From: Eleftheria terrae
GTDB lineage: Bacteria > Pseudomonadota > Gammaproteobacteria > Burkholderiales > Burkholderiaceae_C
DNA length: 64,000 bases
Assembly: GCF_030419005.1 (NCBI RefSeq)
Contig: NZ_CP106951.1
Coordinates: 744,001-808,000 of the forward strand
Direction of reading: 5' to 3'
Shown piece after piece: positions 1 through 7,687 of the stretch (positions are counted from its first letter, which is position 1; the number at the start of each line of letters is the position of its first letter). The notes under the pieces were generated by a model. The model did no database searches, was not told the DNA's origin, and saw only the letters and a list, made by a program, of their open reading frames with translations. The position numbers and the translations under genes were made by a program.

Positions 1-1005
1 GCGGCTCACCACCACTTCGCCGTCTTCCGACAGCGAGACGGTGCCGGCCTCCGCCGGCTTGCCCACGGTGCCAAGGCGGACGCAACCTGGCTTGTTCCAG
101 GCCACCATGCCCGCCTCGGTGATGCCGAACGCCTCGTACAGCAGCACGCCATGGCGCCAGAAGAAGTCCAGCGTGGCGCGCTTGATGGGCGCCATGCCGG
201 TGATCATGTAGCGGATGCGGCCGCCCAGCAGCTCGGCCAGGCGATCGGCCGTGGTCATGCCCGCGGCCGGCCGCACCGCCAGCGCCAGGTTCTGCAGCGT
301 CTCGTAGAAGACCGGCGGCGCGATCATGAAGGTCGGTCGCTGCTTCCGGAGCCCGGCGAACAACTGCGGGAACGGCAGGTAGACGAAGTCCACGCCGTAA
401 TAGAGGCAGAAGTAATAGACCATGCGCTGCTGGTAGTTGGCGAAAGGCAGGAAGGTCAGGCAGCGCTCGCCGTCACGCACGCCGAAGGCGTCGGCGTACA
501 GCGTCACCAGCTTCTCCGTGCCGGCGCGGCTGATGATCAAGCCCTTCGTCTTGCCGGTGGTGCCGGAGCTGAACACCAGCGAATGCGTGCCAGGGGCATG
601 CGGTTGCGGCCGCGGCGACACGCGCGGCCAGGGGCTGGCCGCGTCGATGTCCAGCACCCGCTCCTCGCCGGGCAGCAGGGCCGGCAACGCGAGCACCGTC
701 AGCTGGTAGCGGGCCAGCAGCCGCTCGGCCGGCTCCTGCAGCGGCTCGTGGGGCAGCGCCACCGACACGCAGCCGAGACCGATGCACGCCAGGTCCCAGA
801 CCATCCAGCGATAGCTGCTTGGCGCCGCGATGCCGATGCGGCAGCCTTCCTTCAGGCCGGCGGCGGCCAGGCGCTCCATCAGCGCCTGCGTGTCGCAGTA
901 CAGCTCCTGCAGGGTCTTGCGCGTTTCAGCGCCCTGCTCATCGACAAAACAGACGGTGGTGGCGGTGCGGCCCCGCAGGCGGGCCAGAAGGTCATCGAAT
1001 CGCAT
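1..1005 (-). CDS. AMP-dependent acyl/aminoacyl ligase (adenylate-forming), C-terminus outside window
   Basis: Adenylate-forming enzyme that would activate a carboxylic acid as acyl-AMP and load it onto CoA or a carrier protein. The visible 335 residues hold the N-terminal core: the P-loop-like A3 motif (SSGTTGKTKG, about residue 148) and the A5 motif (YEAFGITEAG, about residue 300). The reading frame runs off the left edge before the hinge and C-terminal lid, so this is a partial gene. The start is the ATG at 1005, preceded by GGAGCC. It lies 25 bases downstream of the diiron-oxidase gene on the same strand, and the carrier-protein gene starts divergently about 1 kb away. I infer that it loads the carrier protein encoded at 2100-2366; the substrate cannot be read from the sequence. 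Confidence 0.88.
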   Translation of the reverse strand, partial: MRFDDLLARLRGRTATTVCFVDEQGAETRKTLQELYCDTQALMERLAAAGLKEGCRIGIAAPSSYRWMVWDLACIGLGCVSVALPHEPLQEPAERLLARYQLTVLALPALLPGEERVLDIDAASPWPRVSPRPQPHAPGTHSLVFSSGTTGKTKGLIISRAGTEKLVTLYADAFGVRDGERCLTFLPFANYQQRMVYYFCLYYGVDFVYLPFPQLFAGLRKQRPTFMIAPPVFYETLQNLALAVRPAAGMTTADRLAELLGGRIRYMITGMAPIKRATLDFFWRHGVLLYEAFGITEAGMVAWNKPGCVRLGTVGKPAEAGTVSLSEDGEVVVSR

Positions 1006-1030
1006 GGCCGGCTCCTGTGCTACCCAGCTT

Positions 1031-1795
1031 TCAGGCTTGCGCCAGTTGCGGCGCGGCACCGCCGGCGCCGGCGGCCGTGGCCTGCTTCACGGCTTGCCAG
1101 CGTTGGGCCGCGCTCTCGTACATGTTCCAGAACAGGCGACAGGTGTGGCGCACCGCGTGCAGCGCTTCCTGCTGCATCTGGGCGGTGGTGCACAACTCGG
1201 ACACCAGGGCGATGCCTTCGGCCACGTGGCCGACGTCTTCCTTCTGGTGCACCGAGAAGAACAGGGTGTCCTGTTCGCTCAGGCCGTACACCTGGCCCAG
1301 GATGCGGTGACGCGCCTCGCCGGCCCGGGTCTCCAGGCTCTGGCCCTCGCTGGCGATCATCACCGCGGCCGCGCCGATGTGGTAACTGCCCTCGCCCTTC
1401 ACTGCATTGAGCCGGTAATCTATCAGCTCCTGCGTTTGCGGCGACGGCCGCCACGCATCCCGCTCCTCGTCCGGAATACCCTGGGCCCGGATGAAGTCCT
1501 GCATCAGTTCCACATGGTTCTTGGTCCTGGAAAAGCGACCTGTCTCTTCCTCGAACAAATTGAACAGCAGACGCCGCTTGTGCACCGGCAAGGGGCATCG
1601 GAAATAGAGATTCTCAATATATTCGAGGAAGTACTTGGTAATCTGGTAGCCCTCTAAAGTGATGATCTTCAAGAGGGGCCAGTTCCTTTCGCCGGTAAAT
1701 AGCTCCTTGAAAACCGGGTGGTCGAGGGTCAATTGTTCTTCCAGGACCTTCCGCAATTCCAGCGAGAAAGCCTGCGTGTTCATCGCGCTGCTCAT
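1031..1795 (-). CDS. Heme-oxygenase-like diiron oxidase (CADD/PqqC/TenA-fold family)
   Basis: 254-residue all-helical protein of the TenA/PqqC-like superfamily. Family members use a diiron centre to oxidise or cleave small substrates (for example CADD, UndA, BesC). The likely metal ligands are visible: a Glu-rich stretch at 82-84 followed by His94, Glu150 in SEGQSLE, and H183-x3-D187-x2-H190 in SVHQKEDVGH. The last pattern is the spacing seen in CADD, so I expect an active oxidase rather than a TenA thiaminase. I use the ATG at 1795; a second ATG lies four codons in, and the frame stays open further upstream without support. It is probably cotranscribed with the ligase downstream and is divergent from the carrier-protein operon. 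The substrate is unknown. Confidence 0.8.
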   Translation of the reverse strand: MSSAMNTQAFSLELRKVLEEQLTLDHPVFKELFTGERNWPLLKIITLEGYQITKYFLEYIENLYFRCPLPVHKRRLLFNLFEEETGRFSRTKNHVELMQDFIRAQGIPDEERDAWRPSPQTQELIDYRLNAVKGEGSYHIGAAAVMIASEGQSLETRAGEARHRILGQVYGLSEQDTLFFSVHQKEDVGHVAEGIALVSELCTTAQMQQEALHAVRHTCRLFWNMYESAAQRWQAVKQATAAGAGGAAPQLAQA

Positions 1796-1982
1796 GGCCT
1801 GTGGCCTCCAGTGTGGCGCGCCGGCCAGGCCGCATGGGAGGCGGCCGGCAGGCGGGTCAGGATGTGTTTCCGGGTATTCCCGGAGCACGTGGTCAAATCG
1901 CCCGGGTGCTCGAAAATGTACGAAGTGAACAGGCGCTGGAAAACCTGTCCCTTGGAACATCCTCAATGTTGATGCCTGATCA

Positions 1983-2002
1983 TCCTGTACGCGTGGTCAG
2001 GT
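1983..2002 (+). promoter_or_regulatory. lux-box-like dyad with a matching -10 element
   Basis: An imperfect 20-base dyad with arms CCTGTA and CAGGT. It matches the classical Vibrio fischeri lux box at 13 of 20 positions, including both outer arms. A TACAAC hexamer at 2025-2030 would serve as the -10, placing transcription start near 2036 and the dyad centre about -43, the usual LuxR-type activator position. The site lies about 100 bases upstream of the carrier-protein start. No luxR or luxI gene is in the window, so quorum control is only an inference. Confidence 0.35.
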
Positions 2003-2099
2003 GGCGTCGCCTTTGCGATCTCTGTACAACACAATTTCCCTCGCGATATATCCGGCCCGCCAGCGGCCGTTGCATTTCCATTACCCAAGGATCATCAAT

Positions 2100-2366
2100 A
2101 TGAATGACGGCGGCGCGACGCTAGGCGAAATGGTGGACCTCATTTCGCGCATACTGGCCATCGATATCGACCCGGCCACCATCACGGCAGATACCTCCCT
2201 GACGGCCGACCTGATGCTCGATTCGATTTCCCTGATTTCGCTGCTGGCGCTGGCCGAGGAGCAATTCGGCATCAGCTTCGCCGAGCATGGCGAGGCAGTC
2301 GCCCAGTTGCGCACGGTGGGCGACGCGCAGGGGTTGGTCGAGTCGCTCCTGCCAGCCCGCGTTTGA
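2100..2366 (+). CDS. Acyl/peptidyl carrier protein
   Basis: 88-residue stand-alone carrier protein. The four-helix ACP pattern is clear, and the phosphopantetheine attachment site is Ser42 in MLDSISL. The ATG at 2100 follows an AAGGA ribosome-binding site, which decides it over an upstream in-frame ATG at 2001. It is the first gene of a rightward set with the two-domain alpha/beta-hydrolase 78 bases downstream. The natural partner for loading is the divergent AMP-dependent ligase. The DSI context is closer to carrier proteins of secondary metabolism than to the DSLD of fatty-acid AcpP. Confidence 0.88.
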   Translation: MNDGGATLGEMVDLISRILAIDIDPATITADTSLTADLMLDSISLISLLALAEEQFGISFAEHGEAVAQLRTVGDAQGLVESLLPARV

Positions 2367-2444
2367 GCGCGTGGTCGGGCGCGCCTGCCAGTTCGGGCGC
2401 CCGTTCCGCGCGCCGCCGTCCCAGACCCACGACCGGACCCCGCC

Positions 2445-4355
2445 ATGCAAGAACTCGCCCTGCTGGGCGCCAGCCACCCGCTGGTGCCTCATTTCCTCTC
2501 CGCCTGGCTGCAGCATCCCGACCGGCGAGCCACCGTGCTGCTCGAACCCGACGAACTGGCGCAAGACGGGCCCGCCTCGGGCCTGGCCCACCTCGAGCGA
2601 CTGCATGTCGCCGCCGCAGGCGGGCCGGTGCCATCCGCCGCCGGCCGGGTCTGGTTCCTGTCGGTCGGCGACGAGGAAGCACCGCTGCCGGGAGTCGACG
2701 CCTTGCCGCCTGGCGCCTCCCGGCTGCTGATCGTGGCCGACCTGGCGGTGCCTGGCCTGGCAGCAAGCCCGCCGGCAGAGCGCATCCAGGCGCTGCGCCG
2801 GCAGCTGGCCGGCCTGCTGCCGCAGGGCGGACAGCCATGGCACGTGATGCTGCTGCTCGACGGCATCGCCGACCTGCCGCGCCAGCCGAGCCCCTTCGAG
2901 CCCGCCGTCACACCCCTGGACGATCTGGTGCATGCGGTGCGGCAGCCGTTGCTCGAACTGGAGCGCCGGCTGCCTGGCTATTTCGATCGGCATCCCCTCT
3001 CGGCGCCCACCGCCGGGCAGCGGCCCCTACGCGGCCTGGGGGCGCACAGTGTGGCCCGCTGCCTGGCCAACGCCTGGAGCGAGCTGCCGCCCGGTTGGTA
3101 CCTGCTGCAGGGGGGGCCTCTGTTCGATACAGCGGCGCTGCTGGGGGCGCTGACGGACCGACCGCCGATTCCGGACGGCCGCGGCGACCCGGGCGCCGCC
3201 GGCCTGGTGATCGAGGCGCTGCAGCACCGCCAGGCGCACTGGCAGCTCGGCATGCACGCGCCGCCCGTGCTGACCGAGGCCCGCTCGCTGTCCTTGCCCA
3301 CCGAACCGCCGCTCGACCTGCGGGCCCTGCTGCTCCCACCGTCCCGCCAGCCGGACGCCACACTGCCATTTGCGGCGATGTCGCAGGCACGGCAGTGCCG
3401 CGCGGGCCATGCCACCGTGCACTACCTGCGCTGCGGCAGTGGGCCGCAGGTGCTGCTGATCGTCAACGCCTTCGGGCTGCCGCTCGACTTCTGGAGCAGC
3501 TTGGCGCACGGCTTGTCCCGGCACTTCACGCTGTTGGCGCTGACCGATACGCCCGACAGCCCGGTCCGCCTGCCGATGACCAGCTATGCCAGCGAGCAAC
3601 CGGTGGCCGACTACCTGGCCGCCATTGACGCCGTGCTGCTCCAGGAGCAAGTGGCCAGTTGCCATGTGGCCAGCTGGTGCAGCGGCGCCAAGCTGGCGTT
3701 GGAACTGGCGGCCGCCTGGCCGGCACGGGTCCGCTCGCTGGCGCTGCTGGCGCCCTCCTTCGCTGGCATGAGCGACCACGCCGGCGCCGACTCCACCTAT
3801 GAAACCAACCTCCACACCATGTGCCGGCTGGTCGACCGCATGCCCTCGGCCGCCGAGAGCATGGCCCGCTCCATGCGCGCCCTGCTGGCCAAGGCCGAGG
3901 CCGAGGCGGACGGCGGGCAGGACGGCGCCCTCCACAGCATCTTCGGCATGGCCGACAAGCGACACCAGCCCTGGCTCCAGCTGCCTTTCGACAGTGCGGC
4001 CCACATGGTGGCGTACAGCCGCCAGCTGCTGAGCTTCCGCGCGCATGACCTGCGCCCGCTGCGCGCACGCGCCCCGCTGCCGCAGCCGGTGTTGCTGGTG
4101 ACGGGCGATTGCGACAGCACCACCAGCTGCGAACGCGCGCGCGACGTCTGCGCCACGCTGTGCCGGCCCCGATGGGTGGAGGTGCGCCACGGCAGTCACT
4201 ATTTCCTGGACCAGAACAGCGAAGCGCTGGCCGCCCTGCTGGCCACCTTCTTCCATGCCGGTGCCGACGGGGAGTTGCCGCCGCACCCTCGCCTGCGCGT
4301 TCACCAGGACGAATCACCAGCGGTTGCCGACATACTCGCCTGCGGCGAGCTGTAA
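2445..4355 (+). CDS. Two-part protein: unknown N-terminal domain plus alpha/beta-hydrolase with Cys nucleophile
   Basis: 636 residues. The C-terminal half (about 325-615) is an alpha/beta-hydrolase. The nucleophile elbow reads S-W-C-S-G, placing Cys412 where most relatives have Ser. Asp555 or Asp557 (TGDCD) and His582 or His585 (HGSHYF) would complete the triad. A Cys nucleophile is known in some thioesterases, cyclases and acyltransferases of the fold, so acting on a carrier-bound thioester is plausible. The first 320 residues begin with a beta strand and LLGASHP, and have a vaguely Rossmann-like strand/helix rhythm, but I do not recognise the family and see no intact nucleotide-binding motif. 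It follows the carrier protein in the same direction. A role in release or transfer of the carrier-bound product is inference. Confidence 0.72.
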   Translation: MQELALLGASHPLVPHFLSAWLQHPDRRATVLLEPDELAQDGPASGLAHLERLHVAAAGGPVPSAAGRVWFLSVGDEEAPLPGVDALPPGASRLLIVADLAVPGLAASPPAERIQALRRQLAGLLPQGGQPWHVMLLLDGIADLPRQPSPFEPAVTPLDDLVHAVRQPLLELERRLPGYFDRHPLSAPTAGQRPLRGLGAHSVARCLANAWSELPPGWYLLQGGPLFDTAALLGALTDRPPIPDGRGDPGAAGLVIEALQHRQAHWQLGMHAPPVLTEARSLSLPTEPPLDLRALLLPPSRQPDATLPFAAMSQARQCRAGHATVHYLRCGSGPQVLLIVNAFGLPLDFWSSLAHGLSRHFTLLALTDTPDSPVRLPMTSYASEQPVADYLAAIDAVLLQEQVASCHVASWCSGAKLALELAAAWPARVRSLALLAPSFAGMSDHAGADSTYETNLHTMCRLVDRMPSAAESMARSMRALLAKAEAEADGGQDGALHSIFGMADKRHQPWLQLPFDSAAHMVAYSRQLLSFRAHDLRPLRARAPLPQPVLLVTGDCDSTTSCERARDVCATLCRPRWVEVRHGSHYFLDQNSEALAALLATFFHAGADGELPPHPRLRVHQDESPAVADILACGEL

Positions 4356-4572
4356 ATATCGGCCGAATACTCCGCATTAACCCTTAATCAATTCATCATG
4401 TCCCATCGGACAGCTGGCACGAAGCGCACCTCGAAAATATATTGAATCAGCAAATCATTCACGCTCTTGCTTCCTCCGCAGCCCACCGTCATTGCGATCT
4501 CCAGAATAAGGAGCGCCGACGAGGCACTGCTTTTCATTCACATTCCGACCGTACGGAACGGAGATCTCAACG

Positions 4573-5592
4573 ATGTACGCCAAGAATATCTTGGAGCTGA
4601 TCGGCAATACGCCGATGCTGGAGCTCCGCAGCTTGGGTGACCCCGACCAGGGCGTGCGCGTCTACGGCAAGCTGGAAGCCTGCAACCCGGGCTTCAGCGT
4701 CAAGGACCGCAGCGCGCTGCAACTGCTGCTGCAGGCACGCGAAGACCACCACCTGCAGCCCGGCTGGTCCATCGTCGAATCGACCTCCGGCAACATGGGC
4801 CACGCGCTGGCCATGTTGTGCGCCATTCACCGCTACCACTTCATTTGCGTGCTGGACCCCAAGACGCCGAAAAGCAATGTGAACCTGGTGCGGGCGTTCG
4901 GTGGGCAGGTGGAAATGGTCAACATGCCTGACGAGAACGGCAGTTATCAGAAGAAGCGCATCAGCGTGGCCAAGGCCATTGCCGAGCGGCTGCCGAACTG
5001 CGTGAATCTGGACCAGTACAACAATCCGGCGGCCATCGACGCGCATTATCTTTCCACCGGGCCGGAGATATTCCAGCAGCTGGAAGGATCGGTGGACGTG
5101 CTGATCGGCTGCGCCAGTACCGGCAGCCACCTCAGCGGCACCGCCAAGTACCTGAAGGAGCGCCGCGGCAGCACCCGGGTGGTGGGCGTCGAGCCGGAGG
5201 GTTCGGTGGTGTTCGGTGGCCAGTTCAAGCCCTTCCTGCAGAACGGCACCGGGCTGAGCTTCCGCCCCGGCAACATCCTCGAATCGCTGGTCGACGAGGT
5301 GGTGAAGGTGTCCGACCACGACGCCTTCCTGGCCTGCCGCCGCATGGCCCTCGAGGAAGGTGTGCTGCTGGGCGGCTCCTCTGGCTCCGTGCTGCATGTG
5401 GCACGCACCGTGGCGGCCGCCGCCACCGGCCCCTGCAACATCGTCGTGGTGCTGCCCGACAGCGGCATCAAGTACCTCGACACCGTCTACGACGACCAAT
5501 GGCTGCGCGCCAACCGCCTTGCCGGGGTGCTGGACGCCCTGCAGCCGGCGCAGCCCACCGCAGGCCGCAACGCCGACCCGATGGCGGCCTGA
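4573..5592 (+). CDS. PLP-dependent beta-replacement enzyme of the cysteine synthase/SbnA family
   Basis: 339-residue fold-type II PLP enzyme. The N-terminus has the GNTPM signature, the PLP lysine is Lys44 in NPGFSVKDR, and STSGNMG (from residue 70) is the substrate loop. A Gly/Ser-rich phosphate-binding loop (GCASTGSHLSG) follows mid-protein. Length and motifs resemble SbnA, which makes N-(2-amino-2-carboxyethyl)-glutamate from phosphoserine and glutamate in 2,3-diaminopropionate biosynthesis. No SbnB-type dehydrogenase is nearby, so the nucleophile or the fate of the product may differ. The gene has its own 217-base upstream gap and a GGAG ribosome-binding site. The next two genes follow closely and are probably cotranscribed. 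Ordinary CysK/CysM is less likely given this company. Confidence 0.82.
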   Translation: MYAKNILELIGNTPMLELRSLGDPDQGVRVYGKLEACNPGFSVKDRSALQLLLQAREDHHLQPGWSIVESTSGNMGHALAMLCAIHRYHFICVLDPKTPKSNVNLVRAFGGQVEMVNMPDENGSYQKKRISVAKAIAERLPNCVNLDQYNNPAAIDAHYLSTGPEIFQQLEGSVDVLIGCASTGSHLSGTAKYLKERRGSTRVVGVEPEGSVVFGGQFKPFLQNGTGLSFRPGNILESLVDEVVKVSDHDAFLACRRMALEEGVLLGGSSGSVLHVARTVAAAATGPCNIVVVLPDSGIKYLDTVYDDQWLRANRLAGVLDALQPAQPTAGRNADPMAA

Positions 5593-5620
5593 CGCCCGAC
5601 CGATGTACCGAGGAGACACC

Positions 5621-6268
5621 ATGAGCTTGAATGCCACCCGCCAGATCGAGCAGGAAGCCCGCCCGCCAGGGCCGGTCGACACCGCCCAGCTCGAGCCCAT
5701 TGCCTTTCGATGGCTGGAGCAGGTCGACGCCGGCCTGGGCACCCAGGTGGTGGCGCTGATGCGCGAGACGAGCGCCACGGCCCCCATCATCGGCTTCGCG
5801 ACCGACATCAGCGACGGCGAAGCCGCCGGCTACCTGGAGGAGCTGCGCGGCCAGCTGGCCGCCGGCAAGTGCCGGCTGCTGACGATCTGGAGCGGCCAGC
5901 TGCTGATCGGCCTGTGCACCCTCAGGCGCAACCTGAACCCCAACAACCGCCACATCGCCGACCTGGCCAAGGGCATGATCCGGGAAGGCTTCCGGGGCGG
6001 CACCGTGCTGCCGGCCGCCTTCCACGAGATCGCGCTGGAGTGCGAGCGCGAGGGCGTGGACCTGCTGACCCTGGACGTGCGCGCCGGCACACCGGCGCTG
6101 CGCGCCTGGGAGCGTTTCGGCTTTGCCACCTACGGCCTGCTGCCAGACTATGCCCGGGCCGGCGGCAAGAGCCACGCAGGCCACTTCATGATGCAGCGCG
6201 TGGCCGACCTGAAAGCCAACGCCCTCGCCGTCCTGGCCACCCGCAGCACGGCCACGGGCCAGTCGTGA
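5621..6268 (+). CDS. GNAT-family N-acyltransferase
   Basis: 215 residues with a GNAT fold. The acetyl-CoA loop region is around KGMIREGFRGG (about 125-135), though it departs from the classical R/Q-x-x-G-x-G/A. The C-terminal motif B (TPALRAWERFGF, about 157-168) is clear. The ATG at 5621 follows a good AGGAGA site and is preferred over a longer frame that would overlap the PLP gene. Its stop overlaps the start of the amidohydrolase gene (GTGA), so translation is coupled. It would acylate an amine, presumably one made by the PLP enzyme upstream; that link is inferred from context. Confidence 0.8.
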   Translation: MSLNATRQIEQEARPPGPVDTAQLEPIAFRWLEQVDAGLGTQVVALMRETSATAPIIGFATDISDGEAAGYLEELRGQLAAGKCRLLTIWSGQLLIGLCTLRRNLNPNNRHIADLAKGMIREGFRGGTVLPAAFHEIALECEREGVDLLTLDVRAGTPALRAWERFGFATYGLLPDYARAGGKSHAGHFMMQRVADLKANALAVLATRSTATGQS

Positions 6269-7221
6269 GCACCGCCGCTGCCGCCCCGCCGGTCTACGAC
6301 GGCCCGGTCATCGACGCGCACTGCCACCTGGCCTCGACGCGCTTCATTCCCACCGCCTTCTTCGAAGGCCTGTGCGGCAACGTGGCGGCCCGCCTGGCGG
6401 CCACCGGGGTGCGGCGCTCGGTGGCCGAGCTGCTGGAGATGTACCGACGGCAGAACCAGGACCATGAAGGCGACCAGCTGGTGGCCGAGATGGACAGCGC
6501 CGGCATTGCCCAAGCCGTGCTGCTGCTGCCCGATTTCACTTATGTGATGACCAGCGAGCTCGACATCGCCGAGATGCACCGGCAGCACGCCGCCGTGCTG
6601 CAGCGCCACCGCGGGCGCTTTTTTGTCTTCGCCGGTGTCGACCCACGCTGGGGCAGCGACGGCCTGGCGCTGTTCGAGACCGGCATCCGCCAGCACGGCT
6701 TCAAGGGCCTGAAGCTCTACCCGCCTTGCGGCTACAGCCCCAGCGACCGCCTGCTCTACCCCTACTACGAGCTGTGCCGGCAGCACCGCCTGCCGGTGTT
6801 GCTGCACATCGGCCCGACCAGCCCGGCGCTCGACTTCGGGTGGTCACACCCCGACCTGCTGGACGAGGCGGCGCGCGATTTCCCCGATGTCAACTTCATC
6901 CTCGCGCATGGCGCCGTGCACCATGTCGACGCCTGCAGCTCCTTGTGCGCCTACCGGCCCAACGTGCATCTCGACATCAGCGCCTTCATCGCCTCCACGC
7001 ACCCGCAGGGCTGGCAAGGCGCGCTGGCCGAGCTGTTCCGCAAAGGCATCAACCACAAGATCCTGTTCGGCACCGACTGGCCGGTGTTCCGCTACTCCGG
7101 CGGGCACCGCAAGGTCATGGAGCTGTTCCTGGGCCCGGCCGGGCCACTGGCCGGTGTCTCGGCGCCTCAGCGCAGCTGGTTGATGTCGGCCAACATCCGC
7201 CGGCTGCTGGGGGTGGACTGA
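6265..7221 (+). CDS. Amidohydrolase-2 family metal-dependent hydrolase/decarboxylase
   Basis: 318-residue TIM-barrel amidohydrolase. The metal ligands are visible in order: the HxH pair in IDAHCH near the N-terminus, a His in LLHIGPT, a His in ILAHGAVHH, and the Asp in FGTDWPV near the C-terminus. A Lys in GLKLYPP occupies the usual strand. This family includes ACMSD-type decarboxylases, hydratases and C-N hydrolases, so the reaction cannot be assigned. The GTG start at 6265 overlaps the GNAT stop and gives the expected N-terminus. It is the last gene of the rightward operon and converges on ridA. Confidence 0.83.
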   Translation: MSTAAAAPPVYDGPVIDAHCHLASTRFIPTAFFEGLCGNVAARLAATGVRRSVAELLEMYRRQNQDHEGDQLVAEMDSAGIAQAVLLLPDFTYVMTSELDIAEMHRQHAAVLQRHRGRFFVFAGVDPRWGSDGLALFETGIRQHGFKGLKLYPPCGYSPSDRLLYPYYELCRQHRLPVLLHIGPTSPALDFGWSHPDLLDEAARDFPDVNFILAHGAVHHVDACSSLCAYRPNVHLDISAFIASTHPQGWQGALAELFRKGINHKILFGTDWPVFRYSGGHRKVMELFLGPAGPLAGVSAPQRSWLMSANIRRLLGVD

Positions 7222-7246
7222 GGCTGCACCAGGGCCGCGCCTGGCG

Positions 7247-7648
7247 TCAGGCGCCGCCCGCCTCGGCTTCGCGCACCGCCACGCCCTGCACTTTCACCTT
7301 GCCGCCAAACGGCAACCCCGCGGCCTGGTACACCGTGCGTGCCGGCCGCTGACCGGCGGGAAACAGGCGTTCGTAGACCGCATTCACCTGCGGCAGGTCG
7401 GCCAGGTCGAGAAAGGCAATGTCGATGAACACCAGGTCGCTGCGCTCGAAGCCGGCCGCGGCCAGCGCGCGAAAGAGGTGCTCGAAGGCCCGGTGCGCCT
7501 CCTCGGCCGCCGTGCCGGGCAGCAGCCGGCCCTGCGTATCGAGCGAGAGCTGGCCGCTCAGGTAGCAATGCCGGTCCACGACCACCGCATGGCTGATCGG
7601 CGAAGTCCACTGCGGCAGCCCCTCGGCCGCGGTGATGAAGCGTCTCAT
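7247..7648 (-). CDS. RidA/YjgF family enamine/imine deaminase
   Basis: 133-residue RidA-type protein (usual length about 128). Family members hydrolyse reactive enamine/imine intermediates released by PLP enzymes. The conserved Arg and surrounding C-terminal signature (RPARTVYQAAGLPFG) are present. The gene is the last of the leftward set, 39 bases after the beta-barrel-like gene. It converges on the amidohydrolase with 25 bases between. Proximity to a PLP enzyme of the cysteine synthase type is suggestive, but the gene lies on the other strand and need not belong to that pathway. Confidence 0.85.
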   Translation of the reverse strand: MRRFITAAEGLPQWTSPISHAVVVDRHCYLSGQLSLDTQGRLLPGTAAEEAHRAFEHLFRALAAAGFERSDLVFIDIAFLDLADLPQVNAVYERLFPAGQRPARTVYQAAGLPFGGKVKVQGVAVREAEAGGA

Positions 7649-7687
7649 GTCGTCTTGCCTTTCACTCGAAGGCCGCTCGGGCCGGGT

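Noticed and set aside
4419-4440. TGGCACG in the SbnA-like gene's upstream region, resembling a sigma-54 -24 element
   Set aside because: The -12 GC is not at the required spacing.
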